From positions 1,798,001 through 1,862,000 of the forward strand of contig OZ243931.1 in NCBI GenBank assembly GCA_965214055.1: a DNA stretch of 64,000 nucleotides, in the 5' to 3' direction. The position numbers and the translations under genes are program-made. The stretch is from WTGA01 sp965214055 (GTDB taxonomy: Bacteria > Pseudomonadota > Gammaproteobacteria > Arenicellales > Poriferihabitantaceae). Below the pieces are notes generated by a model. It saw nothing but the letters and a program-made list of their open reading frames with translations. It ran no database searches and was not told where the DNA came from. Of the stretch, positions 38,117 through 45,482 are shown piece by piece (the stretch's first letter is position 1; each line of letters opens with the position of its first letter).

Positions 38117-38902
38117 TTGAAACACGACATTTCGACAATCAGGAAATTGCTGCGGGATTCGCCGAAATTCGGCGGACGGGATATTTTCTATTTTCCGGAA
38201 ATAAACTCCACCAATACCTGGCTGATGAACCAAAAGAGCATGGATGGAGCCCTCTGTCTTGCGGAAAAGCAGAGTGCAGGCCGGGGACGGCAGGGCAAAA
38301 CCTGGGTATCGCCGGAATCCGGGAGTATTCTGCTGTCCATGGGACTGCAAATCGATACCCGCTTCAGCAGTGCCCTGTCACTGGTCTCGGGGCTTGCCCT
38401 CGTTGGATCCCTGGAAGAGGAAGGGGTGACCGGCCTGTCGCTGAAGTGGCCCAATGACGTGCTGCTGGATCACAGGAAGCTGGCCGGTGTCCTGGTGGAA
38501 GTGTCGGGGACGCGGTGTGTTCTGGGGATCGGGGTGAATGTCCACATCCCGGCGGTAACGGGGAATGCAATCGATCAACCCTGGACAGACCTGGTTTCCA
38601 GGGGATATCATGTGGACCGTGACCGGTTGGTGGCCTCCATTGTCCTGCACCACGAACGGTTGCTCCACGACTACCTGACGGGAGGCTTTGAAAGCCTTGC
38701 GGACGAATGGAATCGCTGGCATGCACATGTCAATCAACCTGTTCGGGTTCTTTGTGCCGGAAAAACGATCCACGGCATCGCGTTGGGGGTCAATCGACAT
38801 GGAGAACTCCTGATAGGGAAGGATGGAGTCGTCATTCCGGTGAATTCCGGCCAGGTCTCCATGGCAACGGATTTCCGACAGGGAGAGCCGAAACAGACAT
38901 GA
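38117..38902 (+). CDS. birA: Biotin--[acetyl-CoA-carboxylase] ligase, no repressor domain
   Basis: About 261 residues from a TTG at 38117; the frame is open to 38015, but the upstream part overlaps the promoter. Catalytic motifs: STNTWL, the biotin/AMP loop SAGRGRQGKTW, LKWPNDVLL and KLAGVLVE, followed by a C-terminal SH3-like domain. It attaches biotin to the carboxylase carrier protein. The winged-helix DNA-binding domain of E. coli BirA is missing, so it should not regulate transcription. It overlaps coaX by 4 nt. Start codon choice is uncertain. Confidence 0.85.
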   Translation: MKHDISTIRKLLRDSPKFGGRDIFYFPEINSTNTWLMNQKSMDGALCLAEKQSAGRGRQGKTWVSPESGSILLSMGLQIDTRFSSALSLVSGLALVGSLEEEGVTGLSLKWPNDVLLDHRKLAGVLVEVSGTRCVLGIGVNVHIPAVTGNAIDQPWTDLVSRGYHVDRDRLVASIVLHHERLLHDYLTGGFESLADEWNRWHAHVNQPVRVLCAGKTIHGIALGVNRHGELLIGKDGVVIPVNSGQVSMATDFRQGEPKQT

Positions 38903-39684
38903 AGCTGGTCATTGATATCGGTAACCGGAGAATCAAGTGGGCCACCTCGGACCAGTTGGAGACAGCGTTCCAGCGTGATCAGAACAGGAAAAGGATCCAG
39001 GAGCAGGTCGTGGACGCGGACCCGGAAAATCTGCGACAGGATCTGGGCCGGCAGTTCGAGGCGCTGGCCCGGCCGGAAAAAATCGTAATCAGCTCGGTTT
39101 CCCGGCAATCCGCGTGTCACGCCGTGACCCGGCTGTGCCGGGTCCTGTGGAAGCGGCAACCGGAGGTGCTGCAGGCAGGAGCGCAATTCGGCCAGCTGAA
39201 AAACCGGTATCATCCTCCGCATTCACTGGGGGTGGATCGGTGGGCCGCGCTGGTGGCAGCCGCTCACAGGGGGGAGGGTGAACGGATTGCAGTGGTAGAT
39301 GCCGGTACGGCAATTACCCTTGACTTCATAAAATTGGACGGTAGTTTCCCTGGCGGGATGATTTTTCCCGGGATTGCTACTATGATTCAGTCTTTGAATC
39401 GCTCAACAGATCAAATTCAGGTCAATCCAATCATTCCACCTGATCGAAAATTGCAGATTATCAACAACAACACGCAATGCGCCGTGGCCAATGGTGTCGT
39501 TCTGTCTGTCGTCGCGGCCATTGACCGGGCGATCGGGATATTTGAATCAGAACAGGGACCGAAACCCCGGATCATCATTACGGGGGGGGATGCCGGGATT
39601 GTCGAACGACTCAGTGATCATGAGATGCAGGTTGAGCCGGCACTGGTGCTGTTCGGCATCCTGATGCTCGAAAGAAAAACTTGA
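38899..39684 (+). CDS. coaX: Type III pantothenate kinase
   Basis: 261 residues from ATG 38899 inside the birA stop; the longer open frame upstream overlaps birA. Motifs: phosphate-binding DIGNRRIKWA (5-14), GVDRWAALVAA and VVDAGTAITLD (catalytic Asp), GGMIFPG. It starts coenzyme A synthesis; the type III enzyme is not inhibited by CoA. The birA-coaX-SPOR gene order is common in gammaproteobacteria. Confidence 0.93.
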   Translation: MKLVIDIGNRRIKWATSDQLETAFQRDQNRKRIQEQVVDADPENLRQDLGRQFEALARPEKIVISSVSRQSACHAVTRLCRVLWKRQPEVLQAGAQFGQLKNRYHPPHSLGVDRWAALVAAAHRGEGERIAVVDAGTAITLDFIKLDGSFPGGMIFPGIATMIQSLNRSTDQIQVNPIIPPDRKLQIINNNTQCAVANGVVLSVVAAIDRAIGIFESEQGPKPRIIITGGDAGIVERLSDHEMQVEPALVLFGILMLERKT

Positions 39685-39686
39685 TC

Positions 39687-40499
39687 ATGAAGTGGATCGC
39701 GGCAATTCTCCTGATCGTCAATGTGGCGGTATACCTGTGGTCAAGCGGACGACAGGTCGAAGAGGTGGACCTGTCCACCGTATCCCGATCCGAAGTCAAC
39801 AGGGAAGGCATGCTGCTGCTGAGTGAAACCGGCGGGTTGAAACAGGTCGGAACGATTGCCGGGGTGGAAGATGCCGAGGAGGAGGGAGAGGCAGTCGTCA
39901 TGACCGCGCCGGTCGGCGATGCCGATGAAATCGTGGACCCGTCCCAGCCCGATGCGGGGGATGCCGGGGACAGTCTTTCTGAAGTTGCCGAAAACGAAGT
40001 CGCCGAAAACATTGTCCAGCCGGATGGTTCCAAGAGCAGTGTTGCCCGGACCTGTTTTCGTCTCGGACCATTCCGGAAAGGAGACTCGTGGCGCGAAGCG
40101 ATGCAATGGATGGGTGAACAGGGGATTGACTATACTCATGTCCTCAGTGACAGTCGTGAACTCCAGGGAACCCGTGTCTTTCTCGGCCCATACGCTTCCC
40201 GGTCCCGGACCGACCCGGTGGTGGCACAATTGACGGAAAAAAATCTTGAGAATTTTGTCTATTCTGTGGACGACGGCAGTTTCCGGGTATCGCTGGGGTA
40301 TTTCGCCCAGAAAGCCTTGGCAGAAAAATTCGTGGTCCACCTCAGGTCGATGGGTATCACAGCCGAACAGCAACCCGAATACCGGAAACTCGAAGCTTTC
40401 AACTGGATGGAGATTCCCATGGCTTCGGCTGGGGAAAGCGAATTGAAGGCCCGGGACTGGGGTGAGCCAGCGGTGCGCCTTTCCGAAGTGGACTGTTAG
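39687..40499 (+). CDS. SPOR-domain membrane protein
   Basis: 270 residues. MKWIAAILLIVNVAVYLW is a single N-terminal membrane segment or uncleaved signal; an acidic low-complexity linker follows (about 25-120), then a C-terminal SPOR-like domain (CFRLGPF at about 122 and the RVSLGYFAQKALAEKFVVHL unit near 215). SPOR domains bind peptidoglycan stripped of side peptides at division sites. The exact role is unknown. It overlaps the coaX end by a base or two depending on the start used. Confidence 0.75.
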   Translation: MKWIAAILLIVNVAVYLWSSGRQVEEVDLSTVSRSEVNREGMLLLSETGGLKQVGTIAGVEDAEEEGEAVVMTAPVGDADEIVDPSQPDAGDAGDSLSEVAENEVAENIVQPDGSKSSVARTCFRLGPFRKGDSWREAMQWMGEQGIDYTHVLSDSRELQGTRVFLGPYASRSRTDPVVAQLTEKNLENFVYSVDDGSFRVSLGYFAQKALAEKFVVHLRSMGITAEQQPEYRKLEAFNWMEIPMASAGESELKARDWGEPAVRLSEVDC

Positions 40500-40878
40500 T
40501 CGGCTGCACCCCAATACCCGGACCCAGTACCGTTTTTCCATGGGCCCGAACGGGAAGGGTGCGTCAATCGGTCAGACACCGGGGGGCCGGGTGGTAAGAC
40601 TGCCCGGGGGGGCGGTTTTTCAGCGAGGGTTGCCGGGAATTTGATCCCTGGACTGTGCCGGGCCTGGATGGAACTGGACGGCAATTTCCCGGGACCTCCC
40701 CGGGACGCCGGATGCAAAAAACCCTTCACGAAAGTGCCGGGTGTCAATGATTTTACGGAGCAGATCCCATCTGTGCAGCCGGAAAATCATGCCCATCAGG
40801 AATCGGTCTCAAACAGGGTCCTGTCCCGCCATTCACCCTGCAGGGCGATGGGGTGTCTTTCCCGCAGTACCGGAACTG

Positions 40879-40902
40879 CCCATCGTCCCCGATGGGGTTT
40901 TT
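40879..40902 (+). terminator. Intrinsic terminator
   Basis: Perfect 7-bp stem CCCATCG/CGATGGG around TCCC, followed by GTTTTT. It probably ends the birA-coaX-SPOR transcript. Confidence 0.65.
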
Positions 40903-41037
40903 GAACGGTGATGAAGATGTCGGCATGGGGGCGGACCATTTTGCCCCTTCCTGCCGGGAAACTGCACCGCTTCTTCCCGCCCCGTACAGTGCACGGTGTT
41001 TCGAGTTAAATCATTGGGTTTGATGTGCGCGGGCCTA

Positions 41038-41067
41038 TTGCATTGGAGCGTTTGTTTTGCTTAAAAT
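41038..41067 (+). promoter_or_regulatory. Candidate promoter for the tRNA-Thr(UGU) operon
   Basis: TTGCAT and TAAAAT with an 18-bp spacer, about 115 bp upstream of the tRNA. Moderate match; the long leader makes it uncertain. Confidence 0.4.
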
Positions 41068-41182
41068 CAGCCCCCGTTTTTCAATTCGCCCCCGCAGGGT
41101 TTCCTGTTGTGGATGGAAGGACGGGAAATGGTGGCAAAAGGCGTTGTAAATCATGAGGGTATGATTGTTTTTTTCGACTGTT

Positions 41183-41591
41183 GCCCGCATAGCTCAGTTG
41201 GCTAGAGCAGCTGATTTGTAAAAAAATTGCACCTTTGCCGGGAAACCTGTGAAGTGGAGGTGGCTAAAACGGGGAAACCTTCCAATAGAGCTGTATGAAT
41301 CTGGTGCGTTGACGCAGCAGATGTTCAGCAAATATTAATGGCAATCCCGTGCTACACCCGAGAGATGTATCTCGGTGTGGAGTGTAGAGACTTTACACCA
41401 CCCGCCTAAAGCGTAGTGAGATGTCGGACAAAAAGATCAGTGCGCCATGGTGAAGAGAAAGTCCAGACTCCAAACTCGAAGACCCCGGTCCATGAGAGAT
41501 CAATCATCGTGAACCGGATTCTGACAGGCCGCGAAAGCGGTAGTGGGTAAGAATCAGCAGGTCGTGGGTTCGAGTCCCTCTGCGGGCTCCA
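41183..41591 (+). tRNA. tRNA-Thr(UGU), interrupted by a group I intron
   Basis: Exon 1 is 41183-41219 (37 nt: acceptor GCCCGCA, D arm, anticodon-stem GCTGA, loop TTTGT). Exon 2 is 41552-41591 (AATCAGC, variable loop, T arm, TGCGGGC, T, CCA). Joined, they give a perfect anticodon stem GCTGA/TCAGC with loop TTTGTAA and anticodon TGT; acceptor pairing is perfect and CCA is encoded. The T stem has one T-T mismatch. The tRNA reads ACA and probably other ACN threonine codons. In E. coli the equivalent thrU heads the thrU-tyrU-glyT-thrT-tufB operon, and the same order is seen here. Confidence 0.95.
41220..41551 (+). ncRNA. Group I self-splicing intron (IC3-like) in tRNA-Thr
   Basis: 332 nt, ending in the required G (41551), inserted after U36. 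The core matches the Azoarcus tRNA-Ile ribozyme as I recall it: CCGGGAAACC in P2, GGGGAAACCT around P4-P5, AATGGCAATCCCG (P5-P4), GTGTAGAGACT (P6-P7), ACCACCCGCCTAA (P3-P8), GCCATGGTGAAG and AAGTCC (P8-P7). P7 pairs GACTTT with AAAGTC where Azoarcus has GACUA/UAGUC, and P4 pairs CGGG/CCCG where Azoarcus has CGGC/GCCG: compensatory changes. The guide triplet GCA at 41229-41231 pairs with the UGU exon end, giving a U-G pair at the 5' splice site. P8 and P9 regions are longer than in Azoarcus. No endonuclease gene inside. Confidence 0.93.
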
Positions 41592-41697
41592 TCATGAATG
41601 GTGCTCCTTTCATGGTGGGGATTTTGGGCAGCCGCTACTTCCGGCGGGGTTTGATCGGGCCTGCTGCCCGGAAATTTTCCGGGAGGAGGCGGAATCA

Positions 41698-41784
41698 ATG
41701 GGTCGCCATGGTTTCATCTGCCAGGCCCTGAAAAACCAGTATGAAAATGTGGCCGGCCGGATTGTCCGGGCAGGCAAAAAGTAG
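41698..41784 (+). CDS. Possible 28-residue basic peptide
   Basis: ATG at 41698 with a strong GGAGGAGG ribosome site 8 nt upstream, reading MGRHGFICQALKNQYENVAG and on to GKK, then TAG. It lies between two tRNA genes. It is too short to judge by composition and no family is recognised; it could be chance. Confidence 0.25.
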   Translation: MGRHGFICQALKNQYENVAGRIVRAGKK

Positions 41785-41815
41785 TTGAATCAGGTTGATT
41801 TGTAAATTTTGGGTA

Positions 41816-41844
41816 TTGACAGGATTTAATCATTACGCGAAAAT
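41816..41844 (+). promoter_or_regulatory. Promoter for tRNA-Tyr-Gly-Thr-tuf
   Basis: Perfect -35 TTGACA (41816-41821), 17-bp spacer, -10 GAAAAT (41839-41844). Transcription would begin ~20 nt upstream of tRNA-Tyr. It suggests the downstream tRNAs and tuf can be made independently of the intron-bearing tRNA. Confidence 0.55.
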
Positions 41845-41873
41845 TGAACGTTTTGTGACTAAATTTTGCAGAA

Positions 41874-41958
41874 GGAGGGGTTCCCGAGCGGTCAAAGGGG
41901 GCAGACTGTAAATCTGCTGGCTCAGCCTTCGGAGGTTCGAATCCTCCCCCCTCCACCA
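41874..41958 (+). tRNA. tRNA-Tyr(GUA)
   Basis: 85 nt, class II with a long variable arm (GCTGGCTCAGCCTTCGGA region). Acceptor GGAGGGG pairs with CCCCTCC; anticodon loop CTGTAAA gives GTA; T loop TTCGAAT; CCA encoded. Confidence 0.97.
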
Positions 41959-42019
41959 CGATTGAGCGATTTGGGCGGGTTTGGCCACAACCCTGAATTG
42001 ATGTCTATAGCGTACAGAT

Positions 42020-42094
42020 GCGGGTGTAGTTCAACGGCTAGAACCTCAGCCTTCCAAGCTGATGATGTGGGTTCGATTCCCATCACCCGCTCCA
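42020..42094 (+). tRNA. tRNA-Gly(UCC)
   Basis: 75 nt. Acceptor GCGGGTG/CACCCGC, anticodon stem CAGCC...GCTGA with loop TTCCAAG region giving TCC, T loop TTCGATT, CCA encoded. Same position as E. coli glyT. Confidence 0.97.
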
Positions 42095-42189
42095 GACTGC
42101 GCTGAATGTGGTGAACGGGAGCCGGGAGGCGGTGGAAGAATTGCAGGAATGGATGGTAGTGGCGGTGGACGCCGCCGTTTTGAACGTGC

Positions 42190-42265
<76 letters not shown>

Positions 42266-42336
42266 GCGAGGGCTGGGAGAGGACAGATGCGGGTGTCGGC
42301 GGGATGAACAATTGCCGATGCGTGATTGGGTGGTTG

Positions 42337-42357
42337 AAACAGGTCCTGGACCTGTTT
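42337..42357 (+). promoter_or_regulatory. Palindrome between tRNA-Thr(GGU) and tuf
   Basis: AAACAGGTCC and GGACCTGTTT around one T: a 21-bp near-perfect palindrome. As RNA it would form AAACAGG/CCUGUUU with a 7-nt loop. Possible processing site separating the tRNA precursor from tuf mRNA; no T-run. Confidence 0.4.
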
Positions 42358-42415
42358 GACAAATGGTTTGGTTGATAAATAGTTTTTATTTCAAAATTTT
42401 CGAGAAACAATAACG

Positions 42416-43609
42416 ATGGCGAAAGAGAAATTTGAGCGGACGAAGCCGCATGTAAACGTTGGGACGATTGGTCATGTGGACCACGGCAAGACGACTTTGA
42501 CGGCGGCGTTGACGAAGGTGTTGTCGCAGCAGTACGGTGGGACGTCGGCGAAGGCGTTTGACGAGATTGACAATGCACCGGAAGAGCGGGAGCGAGGGAT
42601 CACGATAGCGACGGCCCACGTGGAGTATGAGACGGCGGGTCGGCACTATGCACACGTGGACTGTCCGGGTCACGCGGATTATGTGAAGAACATGATCACG
42701 GGTGCGGCGCAGATGGACGGAGCGATTCTGGTGTGTTCAGCGGCGGACGGTCCGATGCCGCAGACCCGTGAGCATATACTGTTGGCCCGTCAGGTTGGGG
42801 TACCGTACATTGTGGTGTACCTGAACAAGGCGGACATGGTGGATGACGAGGAGTTGATGGAGCTGGTGGAGATGGAGGTTCGGGAATTGCTGGACAGTTA
42901 TGATTTTCCTGGGGATGACACGCCGATTATTACGGGGAGTGCGCTGAAGGCTCTGGAAGGGGACAGTTCGGAGATGGGTGAGGGGTCGATTTTCCGGTTG
43001 GCGGAAGCGCTGGACAGTTACATTCCGGAGCCGGAGCGGCTGGTGGACGGTGATTTTCTGATGCCGGTGGAGGATGTATTTTCGATATCGGGTCGCGGGA
43101 CGGTGGTTACGGGCCGGGTGGAACGCGGTGTTGTCCGGGTAGGTGAAGAGATTGCGATTGTGGGGATCCGGGACACGATGACGACGGTATGCACCGGTGT
43201 AGAGATGTTTCGCAAGTTGCTGGATGAAGGTCAGGCGGGTGACAACGTGGGCATTTTGCTGCGGGGCACGAAGCGTGAGGAAGTGGAGCGCGGACAGGTT
43301 CTGGCGAAGCCCGGGAGCATTACGCCGCACACGAAGTTTGAGGCGGAGGTGTATATTCTGTCGAAGGAGGAAGGGGGGCGGCACACGCCGTTTTTCAATG
43401 GATACCGTCCGCAGTTTTATTTTCGCACCACGGATGTTACGGGGGCCTGCGAGTTGCCATCGGGGATTGAGATGGTGATGCCGGGGGACAATGTACAGAT
43501 GGTGGCGGAGTTGATTGCGCCGATTGCCATGGAAGAGGGGTTGCGTTTTGCCATCCGGGAAGGGGGCCGAACCGTGGGAGCAGGGGTCGTTACCCGGATT
43601 GTCGAGTAG
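42416..43609 (+). CDS. tuf: Elongation factor Tu, copy 1
   Basis: 397 residues. G-domain motifs GHVDHGKTT (19-27), DCPGHADY (81-88) and NKAD (136-139) are intact, then domains 2 and 3. EF-Tu carries aminoacyl-tRNA to the ribosome. The gene and 18 bp upstream match copy 2 (59394-60587); the only difference I see in the shared block is one base at 42410. Codon choice is strongly biased to ACG, GCG, TTG and TCG, unlike the ACC/GCC/CTG-rich neighbours; only the last ~80 bp looks host-like. Cotranscribed with the tRNAs upstream. Confidence 0.98.
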   Translation: MAKEKFERTKPHVNVGTIGHVDHGKTTLTAALTKVLSQQYGGTSAKAFDEIDNAPEERERGITIATAHVEYETAGRHYAHVDCPGHADYVKNMITGAAQMDGAILVCSAADGPMPQTREHILLARQVGVPYIVVYLNKADMVDDEELMELVEMEVRELLDSYDFPGDDTPIITGSALKALEGDSSEMGEGSIFRLAEALDSYIPEPERLVDGDFLMPVEDVFSISGRGTVVTGRVERGVVRVGEEIAIVGIRDTMTTVCTGVEMFRKLLDEGQAGDNVGILLRGTKREEVERGQVLAKPGSITPHTKFEAEVYILSKEEGGRHTPFFNGYRPQFYFRTTDVTGACELPSGIEMVMPGDNVQMVAELIAPIAMEEGLRFAIREGGRTVGAGVVTRIVE

Positions 43610-43814
43610 CCCGGCGAAGTCCGGGTGTCTGGAGCAGTTTGCCCGTCAGCAGCCCGGGGTGCAGGGATGCCCCGGGCAAGGGTCGGCATCTCCCAGGGAA
43701 ACTGCCCTGGGCAGGCAGTGGAAACGGGAAAGGTCCGGGCGTGTGAAGGCAGGTTCCGGAGATTCATTCTGAAATTAATTGGGACAGGTTCTGGATTTAA
43801 TGTGATCGGTTCGA

Positions 43815-43890
43815 AGGCCAGTAGCTCAATTGGCAGAGCGGCGGTCTCCAAAACCGCAGGTTGGGGGTTCGATTCCCTCCTGGCCTGCCA
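43815..43890 (+). tRNA. tRNA-Trp(CCA)
   Basis: 76 nt. Acceptor AGGCCAG/CTGGCCT, anticodon stem GCGGT/ACCGC with loop CTCCAAA giving CCA, T loop TTCGATT, then GCCA end. Located between tuf and secE, as in many gammaproteobacteria. Confidence 0.97.
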
Positions 43891-43937
43891 TTTCGTACTC
43901 GCTTATTGAACGATTTCCAGGACCCAGTCAGAAGCCA

Positions 43938-44291
43938 GTGATTGATAAAGTCAAAATTGTTGGAGCTGTTGCCATCATTGCAGCCGCGGTGGCACTGTAT
44001 TACCAGTTTGAAGACCTGCTGCAATTGGGTCGTGTGGGGATTGTCATCGCCGGAGTGGTCCTGGCCACCGCCCTGGTGCTGACAACCCAGACGGGACAGG
44101 ATGCGTGGCAATTCATAAAAGGGGCCAACATTGAGCGACAGAAGGTGGTCTGGCCCTCCCGGCAGGAAGCGCTTCAGGTTACCCTGTTCGTCATCGTTCT
44201 TGTGATTCTCATCGGATTGATGATGTGGGCGTTCGATGCGCTTTCGTTCTACGCAATTTACGATGTCATTCTCCAGGTGAGAGGTACATAG
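43938..44291 (+). CDS. secE: Preprotein translocase subunit SecE
   Basis: 117 residues from a GTG at 43938 (VIDKVKIVGAVAIIAAAV). Two hydrophobic segments in the N-terminal half (about 7-25 and 34-52), then the conserved amphipathic stretch ERQKVVWPSRQEA and a third membrane segment. This three-segment form is typical of gammaproteobacteria. It clamps SecY in the inner-membrane channel. A longer frame upstream runs through tRNA-Trp and is not used. nusG starts 1 nt after its stop. Confidence 0.9.
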   Translation: MIDKVKIVGAVAIIAAAVALYYQFEDLLQLGRVGIVIAGVVLATALVLTTQTGQDAWQFIKGANIERQKVVWPSRQEALQVTLFVIVLVILIGLMMWAFDALSFYAIYDVILQVRGT

Positions 44292-44292
44292 C

Positions 44293-44928
44293 ATGAATGG
44301 TGAAACCGGGAATCATACCGATGAACAGGAGGACCGTATTCCAGCGGACCGGGATGGGGAGGATGTCGGGGAGGATGCCGAGGACGCTCCCGAGAAAGCC
44401 ATGCGCTGGTACGTGGTGCAGGCATTCTCCGGGTTTGAGAAGCGGGTCATGCAGTCATTGAAGGATTACATCGACCGGGCCGGCATGGAAGACAGTTTTG
44501 GCCGTATTCTTGTTCCCACCGAAGAAGTGGTGGAAATGAAGGGTGGGCAGAAACGGACCAGTGAACGCAAGTTCTTTCCCGGGTATGTGCTGGTACAAAT
44601 GGAAATGACCGATGAGACGTGGCACCTGGTCAAGGGAGTTCCCCGGGTTGCGGGGTTTATCGGCGGGTCGGACAATCGCCCGGTTCCCATCTCGGACCGG
44701 GAAGCGGATGACATCATTCAGCAGGTTTCAGACAGTGCGGACAATCCGAAGATGAAATTCACCTTTGCACCCGGAGAAATTGTCCGCATTATTGATGGCC
44801 CTTTCCAGGATTTCAACGGGACGGTGGAAGATGCCAATTTTGAGAAATCAAAACTGAAGGTTTCGGTAACGATATTCGGACGGTCCACGCCGGTGGAACT
44901 GAATTTCACCCAGGTGGAGAAAGGCTGA
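44293..44928 (+). CDS. nusG: Transcription antitermination protein NusG
   Basis: 211 residues. The NGN domain begins RWYVVQAFSGFEKRVMQSL at about residue 38; the C-terminal KOW domain has FAPGEIVRIIDGPFQDFNG. It binds RNA polymerase and couples it to Rho or to S10. About 36 extra acidic residues (Glu/Asp-rich) precede the core compared with E. coli NusG (181). An internal ATG at 44401 directly before RWYVV would give the standard length; the first ATG is placed 1 nt after secE, which favours the long form. Confidence 0.93.
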   Translation: MNGETGNHTDEQEDRIPADRDGEDVGEDAEDAPEKAMRWYVVQAFSGFEKRVMQSLKDYIDRAGMEDSFGRILVPTEEVVEMKGGQKRTSERKFFPGYVLVQMEMTDETWHLVKGVPRVAGFIGGSDNRPVPISDREADDIIQQVSDSADNPKMKFTFAPGEIVRIIDGPFQDFNGTVEDANFEKSKLKVSVTIFGRSTPVELNFTQVEKG

Positions 44929-45049
44929 ACCCTGCCGGTGTGGCGAACGGCAGGCGGATTGCAATCGTGTTGGTATTCAGCAGTACTTGGATTTAACGGG
45001 GAGCCCGCCCGGCGGGCGCTTGCACCCATAACGATGAGAGGTTGGTCAT

Positions 45050-45481
45050 ATGGCTAAGAAAATAGCCGCATACATCAAGTTTCAGGTTCCCGCAGGGGAT
45101 GCGAAACCCAGTCCCCCCGTGGGCCCTGCGCTGGGCCAGCATGGGGTGAACATCATGGAGTTTTGCAAGTCTTTCAATGCGGAAACCCAGGATATGGAAA
45201 AGGGGTTGCCGGTCCCCGTGGTGATTACCGTGTATTCGGACAAGAGTTTTACTTTCATCAAGAAAACCCCGCCGGCCTCGGTTTTGCTGCTCAAGGCCGC
45301 AGGAGTGGAAAAGGGCAGCAGTGTCCCGAATCGGGACAAGGTGGCCAAAGTCACCCGGGCGCAGCTGGAAGAGATTGCCAAAATCAAGGAACCGGATCTG
45401 AGTTCCTACGACATGGACAATGCCGTTCGGATTATCGCCGGAAGCGCCCGCAGCATCGGCATTGAGACCGAGGAGGTGTAG
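45050..45481 (+). CDS. rplK: Ribosomal protein L11
   Basis: 143 residues. KIAAYIKFQVPAGDAKPSPP (4-23) and GPALGQHGVNIMEF lead the N-terminal domain; the C-terminal rRNA-binding domain ends ARSIGIETEEV. It forms the GTPase-associated centre with 23S rRNA. The leader carries a CCTGCCG/CGGCAGG hairpin (44931-44953) and a GCCCGC/GCGGGC hairpin near 45003-45017, possibly part of L1 feedback control. rplA starts 1 nt after the stop. Confidence 0.97.
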   Translation: MAKKIAAYIKFQVPAGDAKPSPPVGPALGQHGVNIMEFCKSFNAETQDMEKGLPVPVVITVYSDKSFTFIKKTPPASVLLLKAAGVEKGSSVPNRDKVAKVTRAQLEEIAKIKEPDLSSYDMDNAVRIIAGSARSIGIETEEV

Positions 45482-45482
45482 G

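Larger units (their letters stand above)
40500..41182. other. Long gene-free region before the tRNA cluster
   Basis: 683 bp with no credible coding frame. It holds a clear intrinsic terminator (40879-40902) and a candidate promoter (41038-41067) for the tRNA operon. The first ~380 bp could be a long 3' untranslated region or encode a small RNA ending at that terminator; I cannot tell which. Confidence 0.5.

Noticed and set aside
40594..40622. G-rich hairpin followed by GGTTTTT after the SPOR gene
   Set aside because: Stem is short and mispaired; the clean terminator at 40879-40902 is a better candidate.
36604..40665. Repeated intergenic element (GATCCCTG...GTGCCGGG near 36610 and 40643)
   Set aside because: The match is only about 20-25 bp with mismatches and does not extend; could be chance in G+C-rich spacers.
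41440..41480. GAAGAGAAAGTCCAGACTCC resembles the start of the conserved RNase P RNA core
   Set aside because: The segment is explained by P8-P7 of the group I intron, and the rest of an RNase P RNA is absent.
42737..43384. 215-codon minus-strand frame present identically in both tuf loci
   Set aside because: Its duplication only reflects the tuf duplication; it arises from the unusual tuf codon bias and shows a low-complexity His/Arg/Leu product.
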